Notes: generated by a model from the letters alone, not told the origin. A DNA stretch of 43,964 bases from Bacteroidota bacterium (GCA_029570835.1 JAKPTX010000242.1:1-43964); one strand, 5' to 3'; counted from the first letter of the stretch, positions 8,108 through 16,795 are shown. Numbers and translations: made by a program.

Positions 8108-9572
8108 GTTTATTAAACTTTTTAAATTTCGATCGCACAACATTTATTATGATTTCTTTATAAGTCAGGAACCCTTCCATTTTGAGTAAAGCGCTGGCTC
8201 CAAAGTAAATCAGAGCAAATAAAATGATTTGCATGATCATAATGAGATATTCATTAAGGGGAGTACCATGCAACGCGAAATAGGAAACCACTCCCGCTAC
8301 AGCGGCCAAAAAGTAGCTTCCTATCACATCCTTTATCTGTGCCCATAAACCATAATTGATCAACTTTCCATTCACTACCGCATTGATAAAGAAGAAAATA
8401 TATTGCATTGCCATGATAGTCCACAACATCGCTTCTATTCCAAAACGAACGCTCAATAAGATACAAACCACCCCAATCAATCGTTTTGAAAACTGCAAAA
8501 TAAAGTAAATATTCCCTTTTCCTAATGATTTTATCACATTGGTATTCACTGTATTCAACGTATAAAGCATGGAGCCCAAACAGAGAATCTGGAAGTAGGG
8601 AACAGAAGTCTCCCACTTGGCGGTATAAAGCAAAATAAAGAGTGGATGAGCAATAACAATCAGCAATACCATTAGAGGAAAGTTGAGATATACTACCGAT
8701 TTGATACTTTTTTGAACTCCTCTTTTAAGGATTTGTCTGTCATCCTGCAATTTTGAAAAAACTGGAAATGAAACTTCATTCACAATTGCCGAAAGACTGG
8801 CCGAAGGAACCTCTTCCAACTTCTTGGCTTGTGTATAATACCCCAATTTAGTTGCTGAAAACGCTTTCCCTATGATCAATCCCTGAATATTCACATAGAT
8901 TGTTTCCACTAATGCGGAGAGTAGAATCAATCCCCCAAAACTAAAAAGGCTTTTCAAAGATTCAAAACTAAACTCCCAGGTTGGTCTCCAGGAGCTCATT
9001 CTCCACAATAAAATCACACTGGCAACTCCTGCCAATAAGTTAGAGTAAACCAAACTCCACACTCCAAAACCGGTGTACGCCATTGATACTGCGGCAATCA
9101 TCCCGATTAAAGCGGCAATAATATTCCGAACAGAGAGTTCTTTAAATCGTAGATTTTTTTGTAAATAAGTTGCAGGTACAAGAGAAAAAGAGTTGATTAT
9201 CAGAATAATACTTTGAACCCGCAAAATGTTTTTTAATTCCGCCATCCGATAAAACTGAGCAATCAGTGGTGACGTAAAATGGAGAATAATAACGAAAAAA
9301 ATCGCAAAGGTAAGATTCCAATAAAAGACGGTTGAATAATCTACATGAGTCGGTTCTTTGCGCTGCACTAAAGCTGTCCCTAACCCCCCATTAATAAAAG
9401 TTTGAGAAATCGCAAGAAAAATATACAACATACCGATCATCCCAAAATCTTCCGGCATCAAGATACGTGCCAAAATGATATTGGATAGAAAAGAGATGCC
9501 GAGTGTACCAAACTTCCCGATACTACTCCAGACCATCCCTGCAATGGTATGTTGTTTCAAGCTTTTACCCAT
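8088..9572 (-). CDS. Polysaccharide flippase (MOP superfamily, WzxC-like)
   Basis: This 494-residue integral membrane protein has 12-14 predicted helices and begins GKSLKQHTIAGMVWSSIGKF, typical of the PST branch of MOP exporters that includes WzxC and TuaB. The N-terminal segment ILARILMPEDFGMIGM is characteristic. It should flip lipid-linked repeat units across the inner membrane. The start codon overlaps the stop of the dehydrogenase-like gene by 8 bases (ATGGGTAA), and its end overlaps the ATP-grasp start, so the three genes are tightly coupled. Confidence 0.9.
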   Translation of the reverse strand: MGKSLKQHTIAGMVWSSIGKFGTLGISFLSNIILARILMPEDFGMIGMLYIFLAISQTFINGGLGTALVQRKEPTHVDYSTVFYWNLTFAIFFVIILHFTSPLIAQFYRMAELKNILRVQSIILIINSFSLVPATYLQKNLRFKELSVRNIIAALIGMIAAVSMAYTGFGVWSLVYSNLLAGVASVILLWRMSSWRPTWEFSFESLKSLFSFGGLILLSALVETIYVNIQGLIIGKAFSATKLGYYTQAKKLEEVPSASLSAIVNEVSFPVFSKLQDDRQILKRGVQKSIKSVVYLNFPLMVLLIVIAHPLFILLYTAKWETSVPYFQILCLGSMLYTLNTVNTNVIKSLGKGNIYFILQFSKRLIGVVCILLSVRFGIEAMLWTIMAMQYIFFFINAVVNGKLINYGLWAQIKDVIGSYFLAAVAGVVSYFALHGTPLNEYLIMIMQIILFALIYFGASALLKMEGFLTYKEIIINVVRSKFKKFNKHGNTLD

Positions 9573-10788
9573 CTGTTTCTGCGTACTCTTTTAGATAAGA
9601 AAAACGAGGAGTTAACTCCCCTTTACTGAGGATGGTTGCTCTTTCAATCATCGGTTCCTGCTCATAATGTTCTTTCACCAACAAAGGAAACAGATGCTCC
9701 GTCAGGGTCTCCCCAAAATAGGTAGATGTGTCCATCGCCAAAGCATCCGGAAGCGTATCCACGGCCATCATGGTAATATTACGTGGATTGGAAAATGCGG
9801 GCTCCTCAGCGGCGTTCATTGGATTGTAATCATAGTATGGTTCATCATGAGTAGAAGCTCTGAGAGTAGAATGGATACTGCCCATAATGTCGCAGGTAAC
9901 ATCCCCGATGAAGGTGATTTTTAAATCCTCACGTGCCAACTCCTCTTTTGAAAGATAGACCGGATCCCCCATGCCCCAAAAATGACAAGAAATAAAAATA
10001 TTTGCCACTTGCGCAAATTTGTAAAAATCACTCCTGAATTCATCCTTATGCTTAACATAATATCCTAAATCAAAAGGTTTTGCAGGGTTCTCTTTATGTT
10101 TTAATAAAACATCAATATCGGCAACAGTAAAAATGTTTTGATTCGTTTGAGGCATATTCAAGAATTGATCATTGCTTACCTCCTGATAACCGGCTCTTTT
10201 CAATACATACTGCGCTCCCTGAGATACTCTCCCTGCACCGGTAATGATAATTCTCGCTCCATAGTTTTGATCCTGCTTAACAATGCTCAATAAACGATTT
10301 AAAGTAAACTTTCTATCCGGTTTCGGATAAGTAAATGCTCCTGTTTTGATTCCAAATCCTCTTAGTGTGTTGTAAACCCCTACAACTCCTGCCCACCAGC
10401 CAAATGCAGAAACCCGCACTCCGGACTCATCTACCAAATATTCATAATCACTGAAAGTGATCTTTTGTTCTATCATTTTTTTAATCAAAGGACGATTGTA
10501 GGGTTGCATTTTGGCAATATGTCCAAAAAACAGATAATGCTTATTGGGCAGTAAGTGATCCAACGCTACCTCTTTGATCCCCATAAGAAAATCACAATCG
10601 CTCATATCCTCCTTAACCTCAATCCCCAACTGAGCATACTCTTCATCATGATAAGCACGCACATCACTCTTTTGTACTGCAAATTGAAGAGTAGGATATT
10701 TCTTTTGAAGTTCTACTATCTGTTTCGGATCCAAAGGAGCTCTATGATCTACCGGATTCTTTGTTTCTTTAACGATTCCTATTTTCAT
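9565..10788 (-). CDS. Saccharopine dehydrogenase (LYS1)-like NAD(P)-dependent enzyme
   Basis: This 407-residue soluble protein belongs to the alanine dehydrogenase / lysine-forming saccharopine dehydrogenase superfamily. The N-terminal domain has HRAPLDP, GIKE (Lys72) and FGH (His90), which line up with the catalytic Lys and His of fungal LYS1. The Rossmann loop is ITGAGRVSQG (about 182-191), and the C-terminal part keeps VDTLPDALAMDTS. Bacteroidetes are not expected to make lysine through saccharopine, so the natural substrate may be another amino acid or an opine. Its place inside a polymer operon, overlapping the flippase, hints at supplying an amino-acid constituent. The family is clear; the role is inferred. 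Confidence 0.75.
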   Translation of the reverse strand: MKIGIVKETKNPVDHRAPLDPKQIVELQKKYPTLQFAVQKSDVRAYHDEEYAQLGIEVKEDMSDCDFLMGIKEVALDHLLPNKHYLFFGHIAKMQPYNRPLIKKMIEQKITFSDYEYLVDESGVRVSAFGWWAGVVGVYNTLRGFGIKTGAFTYPKPDRKFTLNRLLSIVKQDQNYGARIIITGAGRVSQGAQYVLKRAGYQEVSNDQFLNMPQTNQNIFTVADIDVLLKHKENPAKPFDLGYYVKHKDEFRSDFYKFAQVANIFISCHFWGMGDPVYLSKEELAREDLKITFIGDVTCDIMGSIHSTLRASTHDEPYYDYNPMNAAEEPAFSNPRNITMMAVDTLPDALAMDTSTYFGETLTEHLFPLLVKEHYEQEPMIERATILSKGELTPRFSYLKEYAETDG

Positions 10789-10807
10789 AATATGATCAGC
10801 GAGAAAA

Positions 10808-13087
10808 TTATTTATTTGTTTTGTTTTTTAATTTTTTAGAGCCACATTCTTCAAGGATAACCATACCCTGTTCCAAAATACTTGAAGGAGATAGTGTATC
10901 TTCCATAGCACAAACTCTCTTTTGAGATGAAACGCCAATCTTGAACACATAAAGTGAGAAGTCAACCACCTCTTGTATCAACCGGGTATCACCATAAGTG
11001 AGTAATTCCGGTGCTTCAATCACAATATAGTCGTACTCTTTTCTTAAATTCTCAATCAGTTGCTTTAGTGATTGACTCCAAAGCAATTCTGAAGAATTGA
11101 TATCGGAAAATCCGGCACTGAGAAAATCTAATTTTGAATCAAAAATTGCTGATTGAACTAATGATGAAGAATCAGTCACTTCACCGGCAAGATAATTTGC
11201 TACTCCTTTACTTTCAGGAGCATAGCGCATAGTCAATTGTGGATTTCTCAAATGCATATCAACCAACAACACTTTTGCATTGCCAAAGGAAAGGCTTTGA
11301 GCTAAGTTCAAAGCAACCCACGATTTGCCTACCTTAGGTTCCATTGAAGTAACAAGAACAACCTGAGAAGATCCCAAAAGAGCTAATTGATCTAATAATG
11401 TGGCTCTTAAAACCCTAAATGACTCATTCACAGGATCATCTTGATAACGATTTACCACCACTTCCTGATAAAATTTTTCTCTTTTACGTCGAGCTACTTT
11501 TCTTTGTGGAATTTGAGCCAATAACGATACCCCGGCAACAGTAAGTTGATCTGCTGATAAAACCCTGTGATCTAATTGGTGAATAATAAGCAAAATCAAA
11601 GCAGGGATGAAAAACCCCAACAGTAACGCAACAAAAAAGATCATACTCTTTTTAGGATATACCGGCATTGAACTTCCGGTTGGAATACTAATAATCTTAA
11701 TATTCTGTGTTGTAAATGTTTGCATTAGCTCATTCTCTTCCCTCTTTTGTAGTAAAAACAGATACAAATCCTCCTTGAACTGCTTATGTTTTGCCACAGA
11801 AAAGGTGATATTTTGCTGATTTTCTACCGTCAGATTTTTAGAATCTGAATTTAATATATGAGTTAATTGAAAATTGATCGTTTTAACATACCCATTGATT
11901 GAAAAAAGAATCGACTGCTTTAAACTATTTAGAGTCTGATTCAATTCATGAATCTTTCTTCTATTTCCTTTAGGTTGTTCCAATAATTGAGCCCTTTGCG
12001 TTTCTATTTCACGGTAAAGTTTTAATTTATTTTGGATTTGCTCATGGTTAATCTTGGCACAAACTGAATCAGGTTGATTCTCTAAACTTCCTGATTTCAA
12101 GCCCTCTTGCAAATAATCCAATATTTGTAACTGATGATTTAGTTCTTCTACCTTTTCAGCCTCCTGCTGCGAAGATTTGAATTTTGAACTATTCATTTGC
12201 TCAATTAAAGCTAATTCCAATTCCACCTCCTTCATTCTTTCCTCAATAAAAAGTGAAGTCTGACCAAAATCTAAAACATTATCCTCCATCAATTTTTCAT
12301 CATAAAGATCCACCAATGTATTCAAAAAATCTATGGCGCGCTTAGGTGAGGAATCTTCTATCGTCAGATCAATAACTGACCCCTCTTTGGAATCCATATC
12401 CGCTTCTATACGAGAAAAATAATGGGATACTACTAGCTTCATTTTATCTTTTACAAAGTAAATCTGTTCTCTAATCGGAGAATCTGAAAATTGGTCTGTC
12501 TTTTTTATAGAAATAGAACCAAAGGGTGTCTCAAGTTGTGTTCCGTAGGTTCCCTCTACAGTTGTTTGAATCTCTTTCCCTTGCAGTTCAAATTGTGTTA
12601 ATCGAAACTTATCTTGATTAAGTGGTTGAAAAACAAAAGCACACTTTTCTTGCTCTAAAACAGCTCCATTTAAGTTTACTTGGATTGGACTATTTTCATA
12701 GAGTTCCACTTTTTTTAATCCCTTCTCTTTAACATAATAATGTTGATCTAAAGATAATCTCCTCACCACTTCTTCCAACATCATCGGAGATTTAAGCATC
12801 GTAATCTCATTTTTGTAATTGATTTTAGCCTTAGGAGCACTCATAGTTACAAAAAGATCAGAAATTGAGAAAAAAGTATTGGCTTTCCGTTCATCTTTAA
12901 TTAAAATCGAAGTTTTATAAGAATAGGTTGGTGTATATAAATAGATTCTGACCAAAGCCAATAAAATCATCACGCCTATTGAGAACAAAAACCACTTCCA
13001 ATTTCGAATCATCCGCAGTAAAAGAGCATTGGTTTTAATCAGTTTATACTCTTTTTCATTTTGTGTACAAGAATCTTTTACGCTCAT
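10808..13087 (-). CDS. Wzc-like chain-length determinant fused to a BY-kinase-type ATPase domain
   Basis: This 759-residue inner membrane protein heads the polymer operon. The order is: transmembrane segment at about 33-52, Wzz domain, coiled coil (about 280-400), second transmembrane segment (about 480-502), cytosolic ATPase domain (about 555-745). The Walker A is EPKVGKS, where BY-kinases usually have PGEGKS. The A' motif is VLLVDMHLRNP with Asp610. The Walker B end reads YDYIVIEAPEL, with Glu where Asp is usual. The C-terminus has no tyrosine cluster, so autophosphorylation as in E. coli Wzc is doubtful. It probably sets polymer length. No Wza-type export protein is in the window. Confidence 0.87.
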   Translation of the reverse strand: MSVKDSCTQNEKEYKLIKTNALLLRMIRNWKWFLFSIGVMILLALVRIYLYTPTYSYKTSILIKDERKANTFFSISDLFVTMSAPKAKINYKNEITMLKSPMMLEEVVRRLSLDQHYYVKEKGLKKVELYENSPIQVNLNGAVLEQEKCAFVFQPLNQDKFRLTQFELQGKEIQTTVEGTYGTQLETPFGSISIKKTDQFSDSPIREQIYFVKDKMKLVVSHYFSRIEADMDSKEGSVIDLTIEDSSPKRAIDFLNTLVDLYDEKLMEDNVLDFGQTSLFIEERMKEVELELALIEQMNSSKFKSSQQEAEKVEELNHQLQILDYLQEGLKSGSLENQPDSVCAKINHEQIQNKLKLYREIETQRAQLLEQPKGNRRKIHELNQTLNSLKQSILFSINGYVKTINFQLTHILNSDSKNLTVENQQNITFSVAKHKQFKEDLYLFLLQKREENELMQTFTTQNIKIISIPTGSSMPVYPKKSMIFFVALLLGFFIPALILLIIHQLDHRVLSADQLTVAGVSLLAQIPQRKVARRKREKFYQEVVVNRYQDDPVNESFRVLRATLLDQLALLGSSQVVLVTSMEPKVGKSWVALNLAQSLSFGNAKVLLVDMHLRNPQLTMRYAPESKGVANYLAGEVTDSSSLVQSAIFDSKLDFLSAGFSDINSSELLWSQSLKQLIENLRKEYDYIVIEAPELLTYGDTRLIQEVVDFSLYVFKIGVSSQKRVCAMEDTLSPSSILEQGMVILEECGSKKLKNKTNK

Positions 13088-13184
13088 AATCGTTAATTAT
13101 CAAGATTTATACTCGTTATCTTTTACATTATTATCATATTGAAATATGCACCATATAGCTTTTCAGGTAAGCTTAAGGTTCAAC

Positions 13185-13215
13185 CCGCAAAGTTACTCTT
13201 TTTTTCTGATTCCAA
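13185..13215 (-). promoter_or_regulatory. Promoter of the surface-polymer operon
   Basis: On the minus strand TTG (13215-13213) is followed after 17 bases by TAACTTTG (13195-13188), a good Bacteroidetes -33/-7 pair. It lies about 100 bases before the wzc-like ATG. The -7 box sits inside a perfect 20-bp inverted repeat shared with the divergent promoter. Confidence 0.65.
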
Positions 13216-13286
13216 GCTTTTTATAGAAATGCCTTATTTTTGAGTGAAAAAATTTTAAATAAACCTCATCAATATTGAAAAAAGAG

Positions 13287-13294
13287 TAACTTTG
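13287..13294 (+). promoter_or_regulatory. TAnnTTTG -7 box for the small secreted protein
   Basis: TAACTTTG followed by CGG, 30 bases before the ATG at 13324. It is the right arm of the inverted repeat. Unlike the left arm, it has no clear TTG about 19 bases upstream. Confidence 0.5.
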
Positions 13295-13323
13295 CGGTGT
13301 CAAAGATCTAATCTCTTTTTAAA

Positions 13324-13770
13324 ATGAAAGGTCAAAAAATTCTGTTTGTAGTTTTACTATTTTTATGTAACTCGCTATTTTCACAGAATAATAGCGATTC
13401 ACTGAATATTAAAAAAATTGAATTTCTTCATTCTTTTTATTCTGAATATTTTATTGCAGCAAGTCAGGATCTTCCTGATTTCTCCAAAATAGATTCTTTG
13501 CAAAGCCATTATTGTACAACCGAACTGTACAACGAGTTGTTATATTTGTATAATACTGAAGAAATTGAAGCAGACCCCTTCCTGGAATCGCAAGATCCTC
13601 AAAAAGAATCGCTTAAGTCATTACGTATTAATGTGGACGATCAAGATAACTCTCTTTTTATCATTACATATAAAGTCAATGAACAGGAAACGAATCTAAT
13701 TAAGTTAAGAGTTATTGAGGTTGCAAAAAACAACTTCAAAATAAGCTCAATTATTTCAATTGAAAACTAG
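13324..13770 (+). CDS. Small secreted protein, DUF3828-like
   Basis: This 148-residue protein has a cleavable signal peptide (about 1-20, ending LFSQ). The mature part has a helical start, then SLQSHYCTTELYNEL and ADPFLESQDPQ followed by beta-strands. That resembles the DUF3828 fold found in Bacteroidetes and other Gram-negatives, a periplasmic domain of unknown function with an NTF2-like look. It is divergently transcribed from the polymer operon through a shared inverted-repeat promoter region, which suggests co-regulation. The family match is from memory of its pattern and is tentative. Confidence 0.65.
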   Translation: MKGQKILFVVLLFLCNSLFSQNNSDSLNIKKIEFLHSFYSEYFIAASQDLPDFSKIDSLQSHYCTTELYNELLYLYNTEEIEADPFLESQDPQKESLKSLRINVDDQDNSLFIITYKVNEQETNLIKLRVIEVAKNNFKISSIISIEN

Positions 13771-13796
13771 CCTTATCAGGAAAAGTGATAATAAAA

Positions 13797-14852
13797 TTAC
13801 AGTAGATTTAAAATCTGAGAATTGATAAATCGTTGGATAGGAACCGGAAATGGTTTTTGTGTCAATTCTTCTACCGAAACCAGCAACTGATTAGAAGACA
13901 ATTGTTTAGGGACCGGTTCAACATCATAAAAGGAAATATGAAGATTTTGGTGCGTTAATTTATGTTCACACGTTTCAATTAATTTGATTCGTTTTTTATC
14001 CTCTACTCCATATTGTGCCAACCACTGAAGCATCCCTTTCGAACTCCGTCCTTTTGTTTCAAAAAGCGGAAATTGATATAAATGACTCCAAATATCATTA
14101 TTTTCTCTTTTTTCTATCACTATTTGGTCATTATGTGAAAAAATGAAGTAATGAAAGTAACGATTTTTTATTTTTATTTTATTAATCTTGAGGGGGAGCC
14201 TACTTACTTGCTCTTCTTGATAGGCATAACACTCTCTTTGAAAAGGACAGGTTTCACAGTCAGGGTTTTTAGGAACACAGTGAATCGCTCCAAACTCCAT
14301 CATCGCCTGAGTAAAAAGAGCCGGTTCCACATCTTTCATCAATCGGGTTCCAATTTGATGTACCCTAGTTTTAGTACTCCTCAATTGAATATCCTCCAAA
14401 ATTCCAAAAATCCGACAAATCACTCTAAACACATTACCATCAATAGCAAAATAAGGTTGGTTATATGCAATGGAACAAATTGCTGCAGCGGTATATTCTC
14501 CAATCCCCTTCAATTGAATCACCTCATCATAATTTGTCGGGAAAACTCCTCCATAACGGCTCATAATCTGTTGTGCAGCCGTATGTAAATTTCTCGCTCT
14601 GGAATAATAACCTAACCCTTGCCATAAATAGAGGACCTCCTCTAATTGCGCGGCTGCCAAATCTTTAACAGTCGGAAATTGCTGAACTATTTTCAGGTAA
14701 TAATCCCACCCCTGGTTTACTCTCGTTTGTTGTAAAATCACCTCTGAGATCCATATTTTATACGGATCGGTTTCTCCACGCCACGGGAGATCTCTTTTGT
14801 GTTCATCATACCACAAAAGCAATCGTTGAGAAAAATCAAAAGATATGTTCAA
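13797..14852 (-). CDS. mutY: A/G-specific adenine glycosylase MutY
   Basis: This 351-residue base-excision repair enzyme removes adenine mispaired with 8-oxoguanine. Catalytic Glu37 (WISEVILQQTRV), the HhH motif LKGIGEYTAAAI (114-125) and catalytic Asp138 (AIDGNVFRV) are visible. The iron-sulfur ligands are Cys192, 199, 202 and 208 in C-x6-C-x2-C-x5-C spacing. The NUDIX-like C-terminal domain follows. The only possible start is TTG at 14852, placed directly after the TAA of the OmpA gene, with no ATG before the conserved core. Translation probably depends on re-initiation from the upstream gene. Confidence 0.95.
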   Translation of the reverse strand: MNISFDFSQRLLLWYDEHKRDLPWRGETDPYKIWISEVILQQTRVNQGWDYYLKIVQQFPTVKDLAAAQLEEVLYLWQGLGYYSRARNLHTAAQQIMSRYGGVFPTNYDEVIQLKGIGEYTAAAICSIAYNQPYFAIDGNVFRVICRIFGILEDIQLRSTKTRVHQIGTRLMKDVEPALFTQAMMEFGAIHCVPKNPDCETCPFQRECYAYQEEQVSRLPLKINKIKIKNRYFHYFIFSHNDQIVIEKRENNDIWSHLYQFPLFETKGRSSKGMLQWLAQYGVEDKKRIKLIETCEHKLTHQNLHISFYDVEPVPKQLSSNQLLVSVEELTQKPFPVPIQRFINSQILNLL

Positions 14853-15797
14853 TTAATTGGTTTCAATCAATTTAAAGAGTTCATCCAACTTAGGTGTCAG
14901 GATAATCTCTGTACGTCTGTTTTTGGCTCTTGATTCGGGAGTATCATTTTCGACAATCGGATAATATTCTCCTCTTCCGGCAGCAGTAACCCGAATTGGA
15001 TCAATAGTCGATCCCTGAAGTAACACTTTGAGAACCGCTGTAGCCCGCATTACGCTCAAATCCCAATTATCTTTCACCTGAGCAGATCCTCTGTAAGGTA
15101 CATTGTCTGTATGCCCCTCAATGAGCACATTGATTGTAGAATCTGCTTCCAAAACAGCTGATAATTCTTTTAAAGCATTCACACCTGCTGTGCCTACTAC
15201 CCAACTTCCGGATGCAAAAAGTAATTTTTCATCCATAGATACATACACTTTCCCGTTTCTTTCAGTAACATCCAAACCTTGATCTACAAAGCCTTTTAAT
15301 GCATTCAATACCTTATCTTTCAAAACTTGAACCTCCTCATCTTTCTGTCTGAGAATCTCTTGTAAGTCATTGAGACGCTTTTCTTTATCTGATAACTGAG
15401 CCTCTCTTAAAGATAATTCTGCTTTAATACTGTCAATTCCCTGCATGAGACTCTTCACCTCTTCACTACTGGAGAAGTTAAGATTGGTAAAACTTTTCAA
15501 TAGATCATCATAATCATTCCTAAGTTTAGCTAAACCTCTTTCCGATTGGTTTAACTTTCTGGTTAATGACATGGTATCTGACCTAAGTTGTGTTATAGCT
15601 TTGGATAATGCATCTACTTCTCTTTCCAATTCACGACTCTTGTTATCAAAGTCAATTTTTTCTGCAGTTACACTTTCCAAATCCATTGCTGTTGACTTGT
15701 ATCGATTTTCTAACTCAACATACTTCGATTTGGTCACACAACCCGTGAAAAAAAGTGCTAATAAAAAGACAGATACTATAGGAATTATTCTTTTCAT
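14853..15797 (-). CDS. OmpA-family lipoprotein with coiled coil
   Basis: This 314-residue outer-membrane lipoprotein has a signal ending in FTGC (Cys20), a long heptad coiled coil (about 22-165) and a C-terminal OmpA/MotB peptidoglycan-binding domain (about 185-305). The binding core includes IEGHTDNVPYRG, the VMRATAV helix and AGRGEYYPIVEND...RAKNRRTEI, with the Asp and Arg that hold diaminopimelate. It should tether the outer membrane to peptidoglycan. A promoter box inside the end of the upstream gene probably drives it together with mutY. Confidence 0.9.
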   Translation of the reverse strand: MKRIIPIVSVFLLALFFTGCVTKSKYVELENRYKSTAMDLESVTAEKIDFDNKSRELEREVDALSKAITQLRSDTMSLTRKLNQSERGLAKLRNDYDDLLKSFTNLNFSSSEEVKSLMQGIDSIKAELSLREAQLSDKEKRLNDLQEILRQKDEEVQVLKDKVLNALKGFVDQGLDVTERNGKVYVSMDEKLLFASGSWVVGTAGVNALKELSAVLEADSTINVLIEGHTDNVPYRGSAQVKDNWDLSVMRATAVLKVLLQGSTIDPIRVTAAGRGEYYPIVENDTPESRAKNRRTEIILTPKLDELFKLIETN

Positions 15798-15835
15798 AAT
15801 AAAAAATGGTGATTAATGATTTGATTCTTGATTAA

Positions 15836-16657
15836 CTATCTATTCAACCTGCAAAGATACAATTTTCCTTGAACGTCGACAACAACAAAAAATTGTGTGT
15901 GTATTCTCAAAGAATTTATCTGTATTTCAGGATTAAATACACGATTCAACTCTGTTTCTTTAAACTCTAAACGGTCAAAATAGTACTCTTTAAGAATAGA
16001 TTTTTCCGGAAAAATAACTCTCTCTCCCCAAAATTGAAAATCATGAGGAACTTTTAATCCGATTTTTTTTTCAAAGTTTCCAAAAGAGTCATAAAAGAAG
16101 AATCCTTCCCGTTCATCGTATAATATCACACTGTTGTCGAGATTGGCAACAATTTTTTTGCAATTTTGCGCTTCATGAGGTAGTTGAATCTGCTGTTTTA
16201 TCTTCAAAAAGTGATCCAAAACAATTAACTTCTCATCCTGTTGATCTAAAAGATAGAATGAATTATTAACGTAAGTAGCCAAAGTAATATTAAAAAAATC
16301 CAGATCGAACAATAAAATCGGTTGAGATAAAACAACCAATTGATCATTTAAAAGTAACAGTACACCGGCATCTTTATAAAACAAAAAAATTTTTTCCGGA
16401 TTGTTAACAGAAAAAAAGGAGATTTTTCCGTAAGCAGGATATGAAAATTGAGCTATGATTTCACCTTGAGTATTCAATTTATACAAGTATTGATTTTGCA
16501 CAAGAGCATAGATTTTTCCGTGAATATCCACCTCAATTTGAGTTACCGTTTTATCTGTTAAAAGAGGAATACAGATGTAAGTCTCATCCGTTTGTGCACT
16601 CATCCATGGTAAAATCATAATAAAAGCAGCTAAAATAAAAAACGCTTTTCTGTACAT
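15836..16657 (-). CDS. Secreted propeller-like protein of unknown function
   Basis: This 273-residue protein has a signal peptide (about 1-22, ending SAQ) and no lipobox. The mature part is rich in beta-strands with repeating segments such as GKIYALVQNQYLYKLNTQG, NSFYLLDQQDEKLIVLD and GKLYLCRLNR, suggesting a small beta-propeller. I recognise no enzymatic motif. It precedes the OmpA lipoprotein and mutY on the same strand by 38 bases and may share a transcript with them. Confidence 0.65.
   Translation of the reverse strand: MYRKAFFILAAFIMILPWMSAQTDETYICIPLLTDKTVTQIEVDIHGKIYALVQNQYLYKLNTQGEIIAQFSYPAYGKISFFSVNNPEKIFLFYKDAGVLLLLNDQLVVLSQPILLFDLDFFNITLATYVNNSFYLLDQQDEKLIVLDHFLKIKQQIQLPHEAQNCKKIVANLDNSVILYDEREGFFFYDSFGNFEKKIGLKVPHDFQFWGERVIFPEKSILKEYYFDRLEFKETELNRVFNPEIQINSLRIHTQFFVVVDVQGKLYLCRLNR
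15852..15882 (-). promoter_or_regulatory. Internal promoter for ompA-like gene and mutY
   Basis: On the minus strand TTG (15882-15880), a 20-base spacer and TATCTTTG (15859-15852), then CAGG. This matches the Bacteroidetes -33/-7 pattern and lies inside the last codons of the propeller-like gene, about 55 bases before the OmpA ATG. Confidence 0.65.
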
Positions 16658-16722
16658 AGTTTTTAAAACAATTGTTAAATAGAGTTGTTATTACTCAATT
16701 TTCTTGATTCTATTTCAATTTC

Positions 16723-16730
16723 CAAAAATA
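16723..16730 (-). promoter_or_regulatory. TAnnTTTG -7 box for the propeller-like gene
   Basis: CAAAAATA on the top strand reads TATTTTTG on the minus strand, 66 bases before the ATG at 16657. No clear -33 element is seen. It is divergent from the box at 16767. Confidence 0.4.
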
Positions 16731-16766
16731 CAATATTTCTTTCATATAATTGTAGTGCGTTTTTTG

Positions 16767-16774
16767 TATCTTTG
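16767..16774 (+). promoter_or_regulatory. TAnnTTTG -7 box for the polyprenyl synthase-PBP2-RodA operon
   Basis: TATCTTTG followed by CAG lies 22 bases before the ATG at 16796. A TTG at 16750-16752 is a little closer than the usual spacing. Confidence 0.55.
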
Positions 16775-16795
16775 CAGTTAATTTAAAAATTTGTT

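Larger units (their letters stand above)
13185..13297. repeat. Perfect 20-bp inverted repeat with divergent promoter boxes
   Basis: CCGCAAAGTTACTCTTTTTT at 13185-13204 is the exact reverse complement of 13278-13297. The 73 bases between are AT-rich. Each arm contains TAACTTTG reading outward, one towards the wzc-like gene and one towards the small secreted protein at 13324. The arms could also bind one regulator twice. Confidence 0.85.

Noticed and set aside
13773-13791. Hairpin TTATCA-TGATAA between convergent genes as terminator
   Set aside because: The stem is only 6 bp, AT-rich and without a T-run; too weak to call.
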